A stretch of DNA of 64,000 nt from the NCBI GenBank assembly GCA_918807975.1, contig OU964918.1, positions 58,016,477-58,080,476 of the forward strand. Direction: 5' to 3'. The number at the start of each line of letters is the position of its first letter. Positions within the stretch are counted from its first letter, which is position 1. Shown here piece after piece: positions 34,741-45,689 of this stretch. The notes under the pieces were generated by a model. It was not told the DNA's origin. It worked only from the letters and a program-made list of their open reading frames with translations, and ran no database searches. Position numbers and translations under genes: made by a program. Origin of the DNA: Aplidium turbinatum (Eukaryota; Chordata; Ascidiacea; Aplousobranchia; Polyclinidae).

Positions 34741-35815
34741 AATTATATATTTGTTAATGTTAGTGCAATAACTTTGAAATGTAAAAACGCCCAAAAATGC
34801 CTTATAAGTATGAGCATTTTTTTTTTAGTTTAGCATTACCTTATGTTATAATTCCAAAATTTCAATTTTGAATCTATTTTCCGGAAATTAGAATGAAAAC
34901 CGACTTTCTCACGTTTTTTCATCTCAAACACTTTATTTCAAGAAATATGTTGGGTAAAAATTTAATTTCTATACAGTACGCAAAATTACACAATACACAT
35001 GGCTATTGTCTTGTAAAATACTTTGGCTTTATGATTTTCATAGCTCTCGTAATTAGCGATTAATTAGCACGGGGCTAAGATAACCTGTGACGTGCTTCCC
35101 GCGTACAAAAACGGTTCGTACCAAGATAAAGTTAAAAAAAGAGATTTGGGCAAATGTTTTATATCTAAACTAAAAATTTATTCTCAACAACTTGAGCATT
35201 TGTGAGCAATGTTACAAAAATTATGAATATGCCAACAAGGTCGTAAAAAATGTCGTGTTTTTATTTTTATAACATGTCTTGCATACAAGCAAAAACAACA
35301 GATCATAAGGCATTGAAAGAATAAAATTTTACACTGACTTGTAGGACTGATGCATTGAGGATTAATAGATGTAAATTTTATCAACAATGAATAAAAATGT
35401 GTGCAAGACTAAATCACTACAGCATAGACAGTTTTTTTTTGTGCTTACCTTTAGCAATACATAGCGCAGGTCAATTGATACACGTGTATCAACTAACCTC
35501 TGTCTATAAATAATTATAAAATGTCAATTTTTGAAGTTTATCTATACAGATAGGAAAATAAAAAATATCTTACATTGAAACCTCAATTCTGATTAAATTA
35601 AAACACTATCTCACTTTATCTAAAACGTTTTCTAGTTGTTGCAACACAACAACAACAAATATTAGAAAATTTTACTCACAGACTAAACATTTTTTTTTTC
35701 ATATGACAGCACAGTCTCTGGGGTACATTCATCTAATTATGTTTTCAGTGTGGCTTTTCAACCTGAATTATTGCTAACTGGCAATATTTTTTCTATAAGT
35801 TATATTTTTACTTTG
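34740..35815. other. Intron 5 of gene 3, no recognised feature
   Basis: Plain AT-rich intron sequence. Confidence 0.4.
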
Positions 35816-35819
35816 AAAA

Positions 35820-35836
35820 GGGGGGGGGGGGGGGGG
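35820..35836 (+). repeat. Poly-G tract
   Basis: An uninterrupted run of 17 G next to the tail of a minus-strand SINE. Confidence 0.9.
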
Positions 35837-35869
35837 TGTGCATCAACTGACCTTCCGTATCAACTCACC

Positions 35870-36100
35870 CGCCCTCCCCTCAAGTCAGATGGGTCCCATA
35901 CTCGTAAGCAACGTTGTACAGAGACTTTGGCACTAACGAGAGTAGGATGGTCAGTTCCTTTCTCTCGACCGCCTTTCTTTCAGCAACTACGCCCAACAAA
36001 TTTATTTCACCCTGGGTGGAAGTAAGCGGTGCTCGCAACAACCAAGCTTAAGCCGGGTGACAAACCAGGATTGCATTCCGTATCCGCTGCGCCATACCAC
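35870..36100 (-). repeat. tRNA-derived SINE, family C
   Basis: On the minus strand: TGGCGCAGCGGATACGG (A-box side), CCTGGTTTGTCACCCGG in the B-box place, then a body with GTTGCTGAAAGAAAGGCGG and GAGAGAAAGGAACTG and a tail with CTCGTTAGTGCC. The same order is found at 45409-45680 and 49185-49376. It ends 80 bp before exon 6 of gene 3. Confidence 0.85.
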
Positions 36101-36279
36101 ATTACCACTAACTTGAAATCACGTTGTGTAGCATATCATTAAATCCATACAATGGATCTTTATCGTTGTTTCACTTTACAGGACAAGGTTTGTATTTAGC
36201 TCGATTCAGTGCCAAGGATCGTGATCAGGATATTTGGCCGGAAGGAAGTTGCTCGACCTTATACAAAGGTGGTTGGTGG

Positions 36280-36286
36280 TAGGCTA
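36280..36286. other. 5-bp micro-insertion (TAGGCTA) in exon 6 of gene 3
   Basis: The three paralogues have GGTGGTTGGTGGTA followed directly by the next codon; here five bases GGCTA follow that TA. The insertion itself supplies the TAG stop. Confidence 0.9.
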
Positions 36287-36963
36287 TAGAGCTTGTCATA
36301 ATGCCAATCCCAATGGATTGTACTTGGGAGGACCACACCAGTCAGTTGCAGATGGAATAGAATGGGGGCCTTGGAAAGGTCTTCGATACTCTCTCAAACG
36401 AATTGAGATGAAACTCAAGAAAAAATAAATATTGCCTTTAAACATTTATTGATATTTTTTCTGTAAATGGGCGTGATTGTACAGTATTTCGAGTATTGGT
36501 AAGTATTGTAACCCCGGCACCAACACTTCGAGGTCGGATGCAAATCATCTGCAGACGACCTAGTTGTAGACTGGGGTGCCGTGATCGCTAGAGCAGTATT
36601 TCGAAATATAAATTGTTACGATGAATTAGTCAAAGTTATCGTGGTTATATGTTGGCTCCACCCTCGATGAAATATAAATTCTATCATTGTAAGCTATCAG
36701 TTTGTGATTGCGACATTTTTGCAAAGTTTAACCCTCTGTCTACCATGGGGTCCAATGGACCCCAAAACAAATTTCGCTCTACGATTTCTCAGGACATATA
36801 GCAGATGCGATATTGATATGCTGTGACTTTTCATAGCTTTGCTTAATCTTTAAGACAATATAATAATTATTGATTTCAAACAAAATTTGGTACCATAGAA
36901 AAAAATAATAGCATCTTGTACCGTGGGGTCCAACGGACCCCAAGCCTGCTGCATTAGCAGTAA

Positions 36964-37093
36964 TCTTGTATCACAACAGTACTAATGGAGAAGTCGACAC
37001 TATTGACAGAATTTTTAGGAAATACACTTCCAAACGAATAACGAGAAGATGGCCGATAGCTTTATTTTACAATATGATCGATGTCACTGCTGT
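36964..37093 (+). pseudogene. piggyBac transposase fragment (RWP region)
   Basis: The translated stretch GEVDTIDRIFRKYTSKR, then ITRRWPIALFYNMIDVTAVN, matches the third catalytic Asp neighbourhood and RWP motif of piggyBac transposases. No upstream catalytic part is present in the element. Confidence 0.75.
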
Positions 37094-37200
37094 CAATCTT
37101 TTGTGATATGGCATCAATAGACCTTTTGCATAACAAACCAACAGAGCGTGACGTTGGAGTCGTGAACGACTCGTCGCTGTTTGCAATGCTGTGCGCTAGG

Positions 37201-38226
37201 GCAGTGATTTACCCAAGGGGCCCGGGCCCCCCCCCGAAATTTTGTGAGAAATTGTTGAATGGTTTGATATGCTTTTAATCAGCTGATATTAGTCCCACAG
37301 CGGACTTAACTTATCCCAGAGGGGGAGGAAGAATTATTTTTGTTATTATTAAGGTTGAAATTATCCATCGATTATACATTTTAATAGCAACATTTGTTGG
37401 AGCTGGCTCAGCTGAAACCAACGCTGAGCCAAATGACGTCAGTTGAAACAATCTGAAACCTGAATTGTTTTATAGTTTTTAGTCTTCATCATAATTTCAA
37501 TCAATTACCGTAGGCTATATGTCTGCAAACATATAAATATCCAATTGGTCATGGACACTTACAGGGTTTTAAACCAGATTTCAAGTTTACTTTGCATGCT
37601 TAGCAATTTTTATTTCAGCAACATTTATTGATGAACATGGCTGTTTTAATGTCTATTTTATATCATATCGTATATGTCGTAGTATCATTGTTCACAGTGG
37701 CGTAACCAAAAAGGGGGGGTTACAACCCCCCCTTTGGCACGCGTGTGACGTCACGATATTGAGAATGATGCTTTCAGTCTCTATATCTCTGAAACAAAGT
37801 TGCCTAACTTTAAGCGAAACTGCATTAAAAGAGCGAGTTTTGCCAATACCAAACATCTCAGCCAGGAATTAGCAACAAGAAAACATAGAAACTTAGCTTT
37901 ATTTCCGAAAAAATGCAGAAGAAAACATGATCTTATCCTTTTGCTATGCCACCGGACAGCACCATTTTGCAGGAATATTTAACCCATATTTTTGTTGAGA
38001 ATGCTCTCAGAATGCACCAAATTCAAAGTAATTTTTCAAAATTTTCTGGGGGAGGTCCCCCAGAACCCCCGCCGCTGGGTGTCGCCTTTGGCGAACCTAA
38101 AAAAAAAAACCAAAATTCCTGGCAACGCCACTGATTGTTCACATCTGTTTTATCTTTTTCTTTCTTTTTAATTCATTTTCAAACTTTCTGGCCCCCCCAA
38201 AAAAACTCCTAGATCCGCGCCTGTCT
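37201..38226. mobile_element. Possible hAT-like outer element
   Basis: A left end with CAGTGATTTACCCAAGG and a G/C run and a right end that reads in reverse CAGGCGCGGATCTAGGAG, then a G run, look like hAT termini around the insertion at 37695-38133. Flanking octamers do not match, so the pairing is weak. Confidence 0.3.
37695..38133. mobile_element. Non-autonomous hAT element, 439 bp
   Basis: Ends CAGTGGCGTAACC and GGCAACGCCACTG, flanked on both sides by the perfect octamer ATTGTTCA (37687-37694 and 38134-38141). No transposase. Young, judging from the intact target duplication. Confidence 0.9.
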
Positions 38227-38382
38227 GTACTGTACACCGTATTTTTCATTCATGAATGCATCTCATGTATTTAAGGATTAGTTTAAACATATTCCCTCAT
38301 CGTGATGTTATCATAGCAGCCATGAAGCCAGACTTCAAAAAGGACTACACAAGCACCATGATCATCATCGACTGCACTGAAG

Positions 38383-38389
38383 TAGGCTA
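38383..38389. other. 5-bp micro-insertion (TAGGCTA) in transposase
   Basis: After DCTEV the frame departs from the family until about 38445; dropping GGCTA gives TEVRLETPSSLHRQSQTYS, which fits ISL2EU-type transposases. Confidence 0.75.
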
Positions 38390-38510
38390 CGTCTCGAAAC
38401 ACCATCCTCACTTCACCGTCAGTCGCAAACGTACTCGAACTATAAAAAACACTGCAAAGGCATTAGTGGGAGTTGATCCAAATGGGGGTATTATGTTTAT
38501 ATCTCAGTTG

Positions 38511-38517
38511 TAGGCTA
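38511..38517. other. 5-bp micro-insertion (TAGGCTA) in transposase
   Basis: The insertion makes the stop after FISQL; dropping GGCTA joins it to YTGNVSDKEI in frame. Confidence 0.8.
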
Positions 38518-38654
38518 CACTGGTAATGTGAGTGACAAAGAAATATGTCAGAGGAGTGGATTTTTTCACTTTTTGAAGCAGAAGATAGCTGCTAATGAAC
38601 TGCACTTCAATGATGCTGTTATGGCTGATAAAGGGTTTCTTATACAAAAAGACT

Positions 38655-38666
38655 TAGCCTAGCCTA
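38655..38666. other. Double micro-insertion (TAGCCTAGCCTA)
   Basis: Ten extra bases, two GCCTA units, follow the TA of the Leu codon after IQKD; without both units the frame runs on as LHDIGLHLNIPP. Without only one unit it meets a stop. Confidence 0.8.
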
Positions 38667-39617
38667 CATGATATTGGTCTACATTTGAATATCCCACCGT
38701 TCCTAGGTAGAAGGCCTCAAATGAGTGAAGACGAAGTGTTGAATACACGAAGTATTGCACGCCATCGCATTCATGTAGAGAGGGCCATAAAAAAAATTCG
38801 TCAATTTCACATCTTCGACAGGAAAATACCAGTGACGATGCTTGGTATCATCAATGAAGTGTGGTTGGTTTGTTGCATCTGTTATGCAGAATCAAAATAA
38901 AATGTTGCAAGACAAGGTACCATTAACGTGGTCTATAATTTCAGGTCAAAATGCACACGCTCCACAATGGCCTTCCTAAATTGCCTTTCCTAGTCTGTTA
39001 GCCAACACTATGATTAAAACGAACAAGAACTGAAGTGTACCGATAACTTATAAAAATTCATAAACACAAACAATTTACTTTCACCTGCCAGCGACTTCAC
39101 GCTTGCTTGCAATAACAAGAAACGCCTTCATAAACCGTACTAAACAAGCGATTCTTCACCTTCGGACCACAGTCTCTATATTACTAGTCTGGAAGCTCAA
39201 TGGCGTTGCTATGCAAGGGTGTGTCTTAGGATTTGAGACAGCGCCTCAAGTGGAACGTTGGAACTTTGCAATTCGTAGCCAAAAGCCTAGGTAGGTTTAG
39301 CCGAGTAATGTCAACTGCAGGTTGTTTTAACTTTAAGTAGGCTAAATTCTTATTTGCAGATTACCGCTAAATAGGCCTAGGCCATTTTTTCTTATTATCA
39401 GTTTATCCTACTAAGTTAGTCTAAAGTTTACACTTTTAGTTAGCACGCTAGTCACTGATTAAAAATGGGGTTTGTGTAAGGTTAGGAATGGAGATGTCTG
39501 AGTTATCATATGCAGTTCACTATTCTAAATATGTTTGCCCACAATCTTAGGACAAATCTAAACCACTTCAGATGCAGATATAGATAAGATATTAATACTC
39601 ACTCTGTCTTAATGTAC

Positions 39618-39855
39618 TGAAACTACCATGTAATGCTATATTTAGATAATCTTCAAGTTTGGTATGATACCGTATGCAATTTAAAAACAAAGTCAAATGT
39701 GGAAAGATTTATATGTGAAAAACTCTTCAATGGAACATCAAATAAGTCTTGGATCAAACTGGGTTGTATACTTTCATTAAATGCCAATAAATTCCATCCA
39801 ATTAAAAACAACAATAAAGCAAACAAGCATAAGACTGGGCTCTGCCCAGGTTAAG
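39618..39855 (+). pseudogene. Worn duplicate of a THAP second exon
   Basis: AACTACCATGTAATGCTAT and TTTAGATAATCTTCAAGTTT are repeated 1.12 kb downstream (from 40738). The frame reads RFICEKLFNGTSNKSWIKLG, a THAP C-terminal half in which the expected His of CEKHF is Leu, so the zinc site is lost. It lies before the intact pair of exons. Confidence 0.7.
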
Positions 39856-40081
39856 CAAGCAAGGAATCAAATTGACTGCTTGCTCCCATTTTCATGGAGT
39901 CAAAATGAATTTTAGGTGCCATTCAAATACTGGTGAATTTTTTTTTAAACCTTGTGTTTTGTTAATTCAATTCTGTAGGCCTAGGCTATTTAAGCTAATT
40001 ACCTTTTAGCCTACTAAGCTACCATCAGCTAACTGTTGTTTTAGGTTTATGTTCTTAGTCAGCACTTCAGATTGGATTGTA

Positions 40082-41417
40082 ATGTCTGCTTCTAAATCGA
40101 GTGTAGTTTGTAAGTCTAGTAATGGAAGGTATTGTTGCTTGCCAGGATGTAAAAGTTCTTCTAGTACTAGCGGTATTAAACTGTACAAAGTTCCCTATGG
40201 TCAACGTCGTTTTGGTATATCAACAGCAGAATGGTCAGCCAGATTTCATCAGGTTAGCAATCTCATCAATAAAAGTTAGGCTTTAATCAACTCTTTGTTA
40301 ATAGATTTTACAATGCCTTGTGCTGTTTTTTCCCATGCTTTAAAGTATCTGCCAGTTTGCAACTGTTAGTAAATAGGGTATTGCAGTTGTAGTACTATAA
40401 TGTACCAGTAGTTTATACTTTACTAAAGGTTTTGGATACCGGGAATGCAAATGGGCAAGGTGCGGAGTTGAGTCAAGGCTAGTGTTAGGGATGAGGTTAA
40501 GAACAGAGCTAAGAATTGCCTTAACTTTAACCCAATCTATAACCTCAATTTAAAACATTGGAGGGATATGCTACACATTACCTGGTAAAAGTATCAGTAC
40601 AAAGTTAGAGGTTTTATGGTTCAGAGTATGTACCGGTAGTCCACTAATTTTAATACCTTCATCCTTAGGCTTTATGTGAACCACTTCAGATGCAGATGTG
40701 AATATGATATGAAATTACTACTCACTCTTAACAAACTGAAACTACCATGTAATGCTATGTTTAGATAATCTTCAAGTTTCGATATGATGTGCAATTTAAA
40801 AGAAAAGTCAAGTCTGGAAAAGCTTTCATATGTGAAAAACATTTTCTCTATGATGATATGCAGCGAACATCACACAGGTCTTGGATCAAGCCAGGCTGTC
40901 TACCTTCGTTAAATATGCCAGTAAAATCAATCTTATCCAAAGCAACAACAAAGCGAAGAAAATTAATAAGATATTCTGCTTGCACTACAGGTGCTAGTAA
41001 CATTTCCACAGATGATGACTTCTGTATTGATGCTGACAATACACATTTGCCAGAAAGCAACAATCTATGTCTTCTGGACATTATATGTCAGTTCAATGAT
41101 TTAAATAACAAAGAATGGCGTTTGCACTCTGAAAAAAACTTTATACATTTACAATATTATGAAGATCTCCGTGTACATGGCACTGCTTCCATAAGCATTT
41201 TGATTTCGGAAGATGATAACAAATTATCATTTAATGTTGCAAAAAATGGAAGATTTTGTCAAGTTATGGTCAATCAAATGTCACTAGAAAACTGGAATTT
41301 GGAAGATATCTTGAATAAACTTACAACATTTAAGTGCTGTGCTGGGTATGAAAGTGTAATTAAAGAAGAGGGATGGTTGCACATGCCAGCCAAATTTTGT
41401 GCGGATTGTTCACCTTG
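40082..41417 (+). CDS. THAP-domain protein, two exons visible
   Basis: Exon 1 (40082 to about 40251) starts with ATG and encodes NGRYCCLPGCKSSSSTSG and TAEWSARFHQ, with a donor GT following. Exon 2 (about 40760-41417) continues with FICEKHFLYDDMQ, WIKPGCLPSLNM and about 170 further residues with alternating acidic and hydrophobic segments, ending at a GTAAG donor. Together they give the THAP C-x4-C, C-x2-H zinc module, the Trp and the Pro. THAP domains bind DNA and occur in transposases (P, Kolobok, ISL2EU) and host regulators. The 210-codon second frame is clean although it sits among decayed elements. A later exon may exist near 42577-42710 but its frame is unclear. Transposon gene or captured host gene cannot be told apart here. 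Confidence 0.65.
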
Positions 41418-41934
41418 GTAAGATTGTTATAAATTATAAGATGCTTCATAGAAATAATGTTGTACTAATGTACTATTAGTATTTAGTTCTATGTTAGCTC
41501 TTAGTTTTGCTTTAAGCCCACAAACTTTAGCTTTCACAAAACTTTATTATTTTGTGTGATTTTTATCTCGTGTATTTTGTAGTGGCAGTCAGTCCAAATA
41601 TAAAAAAATAACGTATCTAATTGCATAAAAATGCCGTGAAAAAAGCTCAAAATTTACTTGGGGGGAATCCCCGATTTGGGGGTGATCACGTGACCCAAAA
41701 AGTTGCGGCACCCACTAAAATTGAAGTTAGATTCATCAACTACAAAAAAATGCAAAAAAACAACGTGTAACACGTTTAGCCTAAAGATGCTCATTTTTGC
41801 CCCTAAGGGCCTGCACTAGATTGGTAATGCAGAACAAAGAGATTTGGGAAAATCTTAACTTGGCTTTTCAATTGCTATTACCGGTTAAGCCTTCCTACTG
41901 AAAAGTTACACAAAAACAAAAATACAATAATTTG

Positions 41935-42128
41935 AAGAAGCTAGCAGTTTGCATTCAAAAGTAAGCTACCGTACCAATACCTTAGCCCACCGGTGTTTAA
42001 TTGAAACATAATTATTTTGCTTACCGTATGTATGTGCTTACGAGAATTAGCACAAGCATTTTATTAGTGGAATTGGCTCAAAATCAACCATGGTTACGGT
42101 AGTGAATAAGAACTCATAATGTATATCT
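41935..42128 (+). repeat. Local direct duplication, copy 1
   Basis: GAAGCTAGCAGTTTGCATTC through CAACCATGGTTACGGTAGTG is repeated, shortened, at 43566-43712. The first copy has about 45 extra bases near 42024-42070. Confidence 0.8.
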
Positions 42129-42576
42129 TTTGTTGATTTTCGTTTGAGCGGTAGTAACCCTCTTAAAGTCCATGCCGTTTTTGAGACGGAAGTCCCCTTC
42201 TCTGTAGTCCCGGGATACCGCGCCTACAGTTCGAATGTTTAGCAGTACCGCCAAAACTTTAGATATGGTAAAGTACTCTGCAGTGAAGGGATCTAATGTC
42301 GAAAGTGAACATTAGACTAACTACTCCGGCATACTCCGCTTTATTTAAGTTACGGTGTTAATAGAAGGCCTATTTTATTCTCCTTCAATGTTTGCTTTGA
42401 GAATTGCTTAAATACTTTTCTGAGTGCTACATAGTGCTCTGTTCGGCTTATGCGATTGTTTAGCTGTTTTGTTTCTACCATGTAAGAAGTCTTGTAGTGG
42501 CAAAAAATATAACCTCCTCATTCGCATCTCCAGCACTTTTTTATAAGTTCATTTTTTTTTATTTCTGACCATCACA

Positions 42577-42712
42577 GCAAAAACAATACACGTCAACATA
42601 ACAAGGGTCTAGAAAAGTTCTTCAAAAGCGCCTTTGTAGAGAGTTTCCAGTTAAAGAAGAGAATTTCCCTGTCATTGGCGAATTTCACCTTCCAAATCTT
42701 CATTCAACTGTA
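42577..42712 (+). other. Possible further exon of the THAP gene
   Basis: A stretch bounded by ACCATCACAG and CAACTGTAAGTA looks like an exon with acceptor and donor. Open in one frame (LEKFFKSAFVESFQLKK) but no family is recognised. Confidence 0.3.
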
Positions 42713-43565
42713 AGTACAAATGCATTCAGTAATGCACCATTTTCATCAAGTGCCAGCATACCAGTAATGTACGTAATGCATATGTGTAAAATAAGTCACG
42801 TTCAATTGCTATATATAGTATGCAAAAAAATGGCACCCAAGGAAGAACGTTCATAAACGGTACCTCAAAACGTAAATATAGCTACGGAATTATTGAATTA
42901 ATGTACTTCTAAAGTAGCACCATCGTAATGGTGTATATATAATTGCATAGTATGCTTTTGAAAGCTAACTTTTCCAACACGGGCTAACCCTGAAGCAGTT
43001 AAGTATTTCATTGGCTAGATTTCAAAATTTCATACCATATTGATAATATTATTATTACTATTTATTTACATCAGACCAATAAGTCCATATTAATTATGTA
43101 CCATACATGCAAAAAGACAAAAACAAAAAAGACAAGAACAATCATAATAACCCGGCTAACCGATAATGCTGTTGTGGAGAATTGTTAATGAGTAAGCTGC
43201 AAATGGCACATTTGAAATAAGACGATTTGATAAGAGTGTCACAATTGCAGCAGAGCATTTATGAATACAAGTCTTAAAGAGACTTACCGTAGTTAGTAAG
43301 ATATATGAATAGTATTTTGCATGTAAACAAGTGTAGTTCAACATACCTTATGAAAACATATTGTAAGTTCTTGTTCACTCCTGTGTTGAAAAGACTCCAA
43401 ACATTGTGACAACATTTTAATGACTTTTTAAAACAATATAATAAAAAACCTTTCTGTACCCTATTGCTGCATTGTAAAAAATATATGCTGTATTTATGAA
43501 CATGCTCTGTTTGTATTCTAAATGTGACATATCTGAAATATAGAAGTGCTGTATTTCCTTTTCTA

Positions 43566-43712
43566 TGAAGCTAGCTGTTTGCATTCAAAAGTGAGTTACC
43601 AATACCTTAGCCCACCCAACGGTGTTTAATGCAAACATAGTTATTTTGCTTAAGGAATTGGCTCAAAATCAAACATGGTTACGGTAGTGAATAACAACTC
43701 ATAATATATATA
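43566..43712 (+). repeat. Local direct duplication, copy 2
   Basis: Partner of 41935-42128, 1.6 kb apart, inside the same composite transposon region. Confidence 0.8.
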
Positions 43713-44799
43713 TAGGCTACAAATGTGTCAAGTGGAACAAGAAAGGAGATTACATACATAACGTAACTTTATATTTGTATCAGTAGTAAACAAACAATTT
43801 TTTTGCCAGTATATCTGCAATCTGTAGTGTAAACTGACAGCAATAAATATTCAATGGCAAGTTAGAATGAACTTATAGGGCCTTATAACCTAGAAAACTA
43901 GCCACAAGAATGGGCAATTTTTTTACTGTAATTCACATATTCTTAATAAACAGCAAAATTGTTGATTGTGACAGGTATAGATTTGACCAGTGCATCATAA
44001 TTTGCACATGTCTGATATATAACCTTATCTAGATTTACATAATGTAATTAAGATCTTTTAAAAATTCTTCAGTATAAATAACCTGTACAGTGTAGGCTAC
44101 ATATTATATATATTTATAGACTTTGAATAGACAAAAGTAACCTACTGTTTAATCTTGAGTTTAGGTCAATTTCCATTGGCAACAAGTGCCTTCCTTTAAA
44201 CTGACCAGTGCCTAATATTCCTGGCAGAAAAGTTTATCAACTAACCAGCCTTTCAACAACCTATGTTTTGGTCTTCTGCTGAAAAAACTCAAACTCACAT
44301 CATCTTTTAACTACTTGTAGTCATGCTAACCTAAGCCTCAGAAAAGTAAACTAAACGAAATTTTCTAGATAAATACTGTAACTAACATCCTAAACATTCT
44401 ACATTAGTTAAAAACAAGTCTGCAACAACAATATTTTGCACAATTTCACCATTGACAGTAGACAATATACCTGTATTTGCATACCTTTGCTGCTTTGCTT
44501 TCATAATATTCCAACGCTCCACTAGGGGCGCTGTTTCACGAGCGACGACAACTGCCTTTTTCGTTAGCCTTCCAGAGAGACTGTGTTCGGACTCCGCGTT
44601 ACTCAAACGTCACGCTCTGGTGATTTTGAATGTGCAAAAGGTCTATTGCACGGCGAAAATAGCAGAACAACATTGAAGCATGCATGCTTGAAAGAGAAGA
44701 AAATTTTAGATCCAACTAGCAAAAGAGCTTGTTGGATTACCAGCTTCGACTTCAATATCAACAAGACATCTAAATTCGCAACAAAATAAAGGAAACAGC

Positions 44800-44955
44800 T
44801 GTTGAAGATCAGGCGCCAAAATCAAAGAAGGCTAGATGCTATTTTTGGGAAAGACACAAAGCCAAAAATGCAGACAATTCTGTAGTACTTGCAAACTCAA
44901 CGTTTGCCAAGAACATTTGCAATTCATTTGCAATGAATGCGATAATATAATATAA
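44800..44955 (+). pseudogene. piggyBac transposase C-terminal cysteine finger
   Basis: The reading FCSTCKLNVCQEHLQFICNE has the C-x2-C, C-x2-H and C-x2-C spacing of the zinc ribbon at the end of piggyBac transposases, followed by a stop. It lies 350 bp inside the right end of the piggyBac element and matches the fragment at 36964-37093 as the other end of the same gene. Confidence 0.7.
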
Positions 44956-45408
44956 ACTCACAATATTTCTTGTGACCTAATATGTAGGCCTAATATGCGT
45001 GTTTTTTAGCCAAATCCAAAAGCCAAATCTCACAATAGTTTGACCATTGCTCAAGAATAGACCAATTCCGTATCAGTTTGGTTTGTGCATGGGCTACTGT
45101 ATGACTTGTTTGTTAAATTTCAAGTATTTTTGGTTTTGCTACAGTGCTTATAAGTTATAATTTTTGACGTCTGTTATGTCCTTTCCTATTGAGCTTTAAT
45201 TTCATCATCGGAGCTGATTTCTTTTGTCCAAAACAAGTACTTGGAAATTTGGGGTCTAATGGACCCTAACGGTAAAACTTGTATAATTTTTTTTTGGTAG
45301 ACAGAGGGTTAAATGCAGTCCAGTAGGCTAAGGTTTCTTGCCATTGTCATTAAATATCTGATCATTGCAGTAATAGACTAAGCGTTTATTTCAAGTAGCC
45401 TACATTTG

Positions 45409-45680
45409 CGGTGGGATGGCGCAACGGATAAGGCGTTGGCTTTCCAATAATGCAAACCTGGTTGACTCCCGGTTTCAGCTGGTTGTTGAAAATACCGCTC
45501 ACCTCTACCCTGGTGTAATAAATTGGGTGGGCACAGTTGCTGAAGTAAAGGCGGCCGAGAGAAAGGAACTGGCCACCCTACTTTCGTTAGTGCCGAAGTC
45601 TGGGTACAATGAGATCCTTATCTTCTCATACCCGATACTTGAGTCAAGTATGAGACCCCCTTTACCCTTTACCTTTTACA
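45409..45680 (+). repeat. tRNA-derived SINE, family C
   Basis: Full-looking copy: GGTGGGATGGCGCAACGGATAA head, CCTGGTTGACTCCCGG in the B-box place, body with AGTTGCTGAAGTAAAGGCGG and GAGAAAGGAACTGGCC, ending in a TTACCC-like simple tail. It lies just downstream of the piggyBac right end. Confidence 0.85.
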
Positions 45681-45689
45681 ACAATGCAT

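Larger units (their letters stand above)
38256..38900 (+). pseudogene. ISL2EU/PIF-like DDE transposase remnant
   Basis: Pieces in order: MIIIDCTEV (first catalytic Asp), NTAKALVGVDPNGG, FISQL, VSDKEICQRSG, VMADKGFLI (second Asp), LNIPPFLGRRPQMSEDEV, and RIHVERAIKKIRQFHI (catalytic Glu), the layout of DDE_Tnp_4 transposases of the ISL2EU/PIF-Harbinger kind. The frame is disturbed at TAGGCTA 38383-38389, TAGGCTA 38511-38517 and TAGCCTAGCCTA 38655-38666. Without the added five, five and ten bases the text reads like the family (for example ETPSSLHRQSQTYSNY, QLYTGNVSDKE and DLHDIGLHLNIPP). One further single-base change lies near 38445. Terminal repeats were not found. Confidence 0.8.
39235..44535. 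mobile_element. Possible THAP-encoding DNA transposon
   Basis: GAGACAGCGCCTCAAGTGG with CGTTGGAA near 39235-39265 recurs in reverse complement near 44505-44535 (CCAACGCTCCACTAGGGGC, GCTGTTTC). These inverted pieces bracket the THAP coding exons at 39618-41417. Exact ends and target duplication were not resolved, so the borders are approximate. Confidence 0.45.
36732..45308. mobile_element. piggyBac element with nested insertions
   Basis: Left end CCCTCTGTCTACC preceded by TTAA (36728-36731), right end GGTAGACAGAGGG followed by TTAA (45309-45312): perfect 13-bp inverted ends and the TTAA duplication of piggyBac. Just inside each end lies a GGGGTCC-N3-GGACCCC-type palindrome (36757-36773, again at 36925-36942, and 45251-45267). 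The transposase is mostly lost: its RWP-containing C-terminal part is at 36964-37093 and its cysteine-rich tail at 44800-44955. The 7.6 kb between them holds later elements (37695-38133, 38256-38900, THAP gene 40082-41417). The whole lies downstream of gene 3. Confidence 0.85.

Noticed and set aside
36505-36590. Small structured RNA
   Set aside because: G+C-rich with complementary ends (CCCCGGCACC with GGGGTGCCG), but it fits no RNA family I can recognise and may simply be a short inverted repeat.
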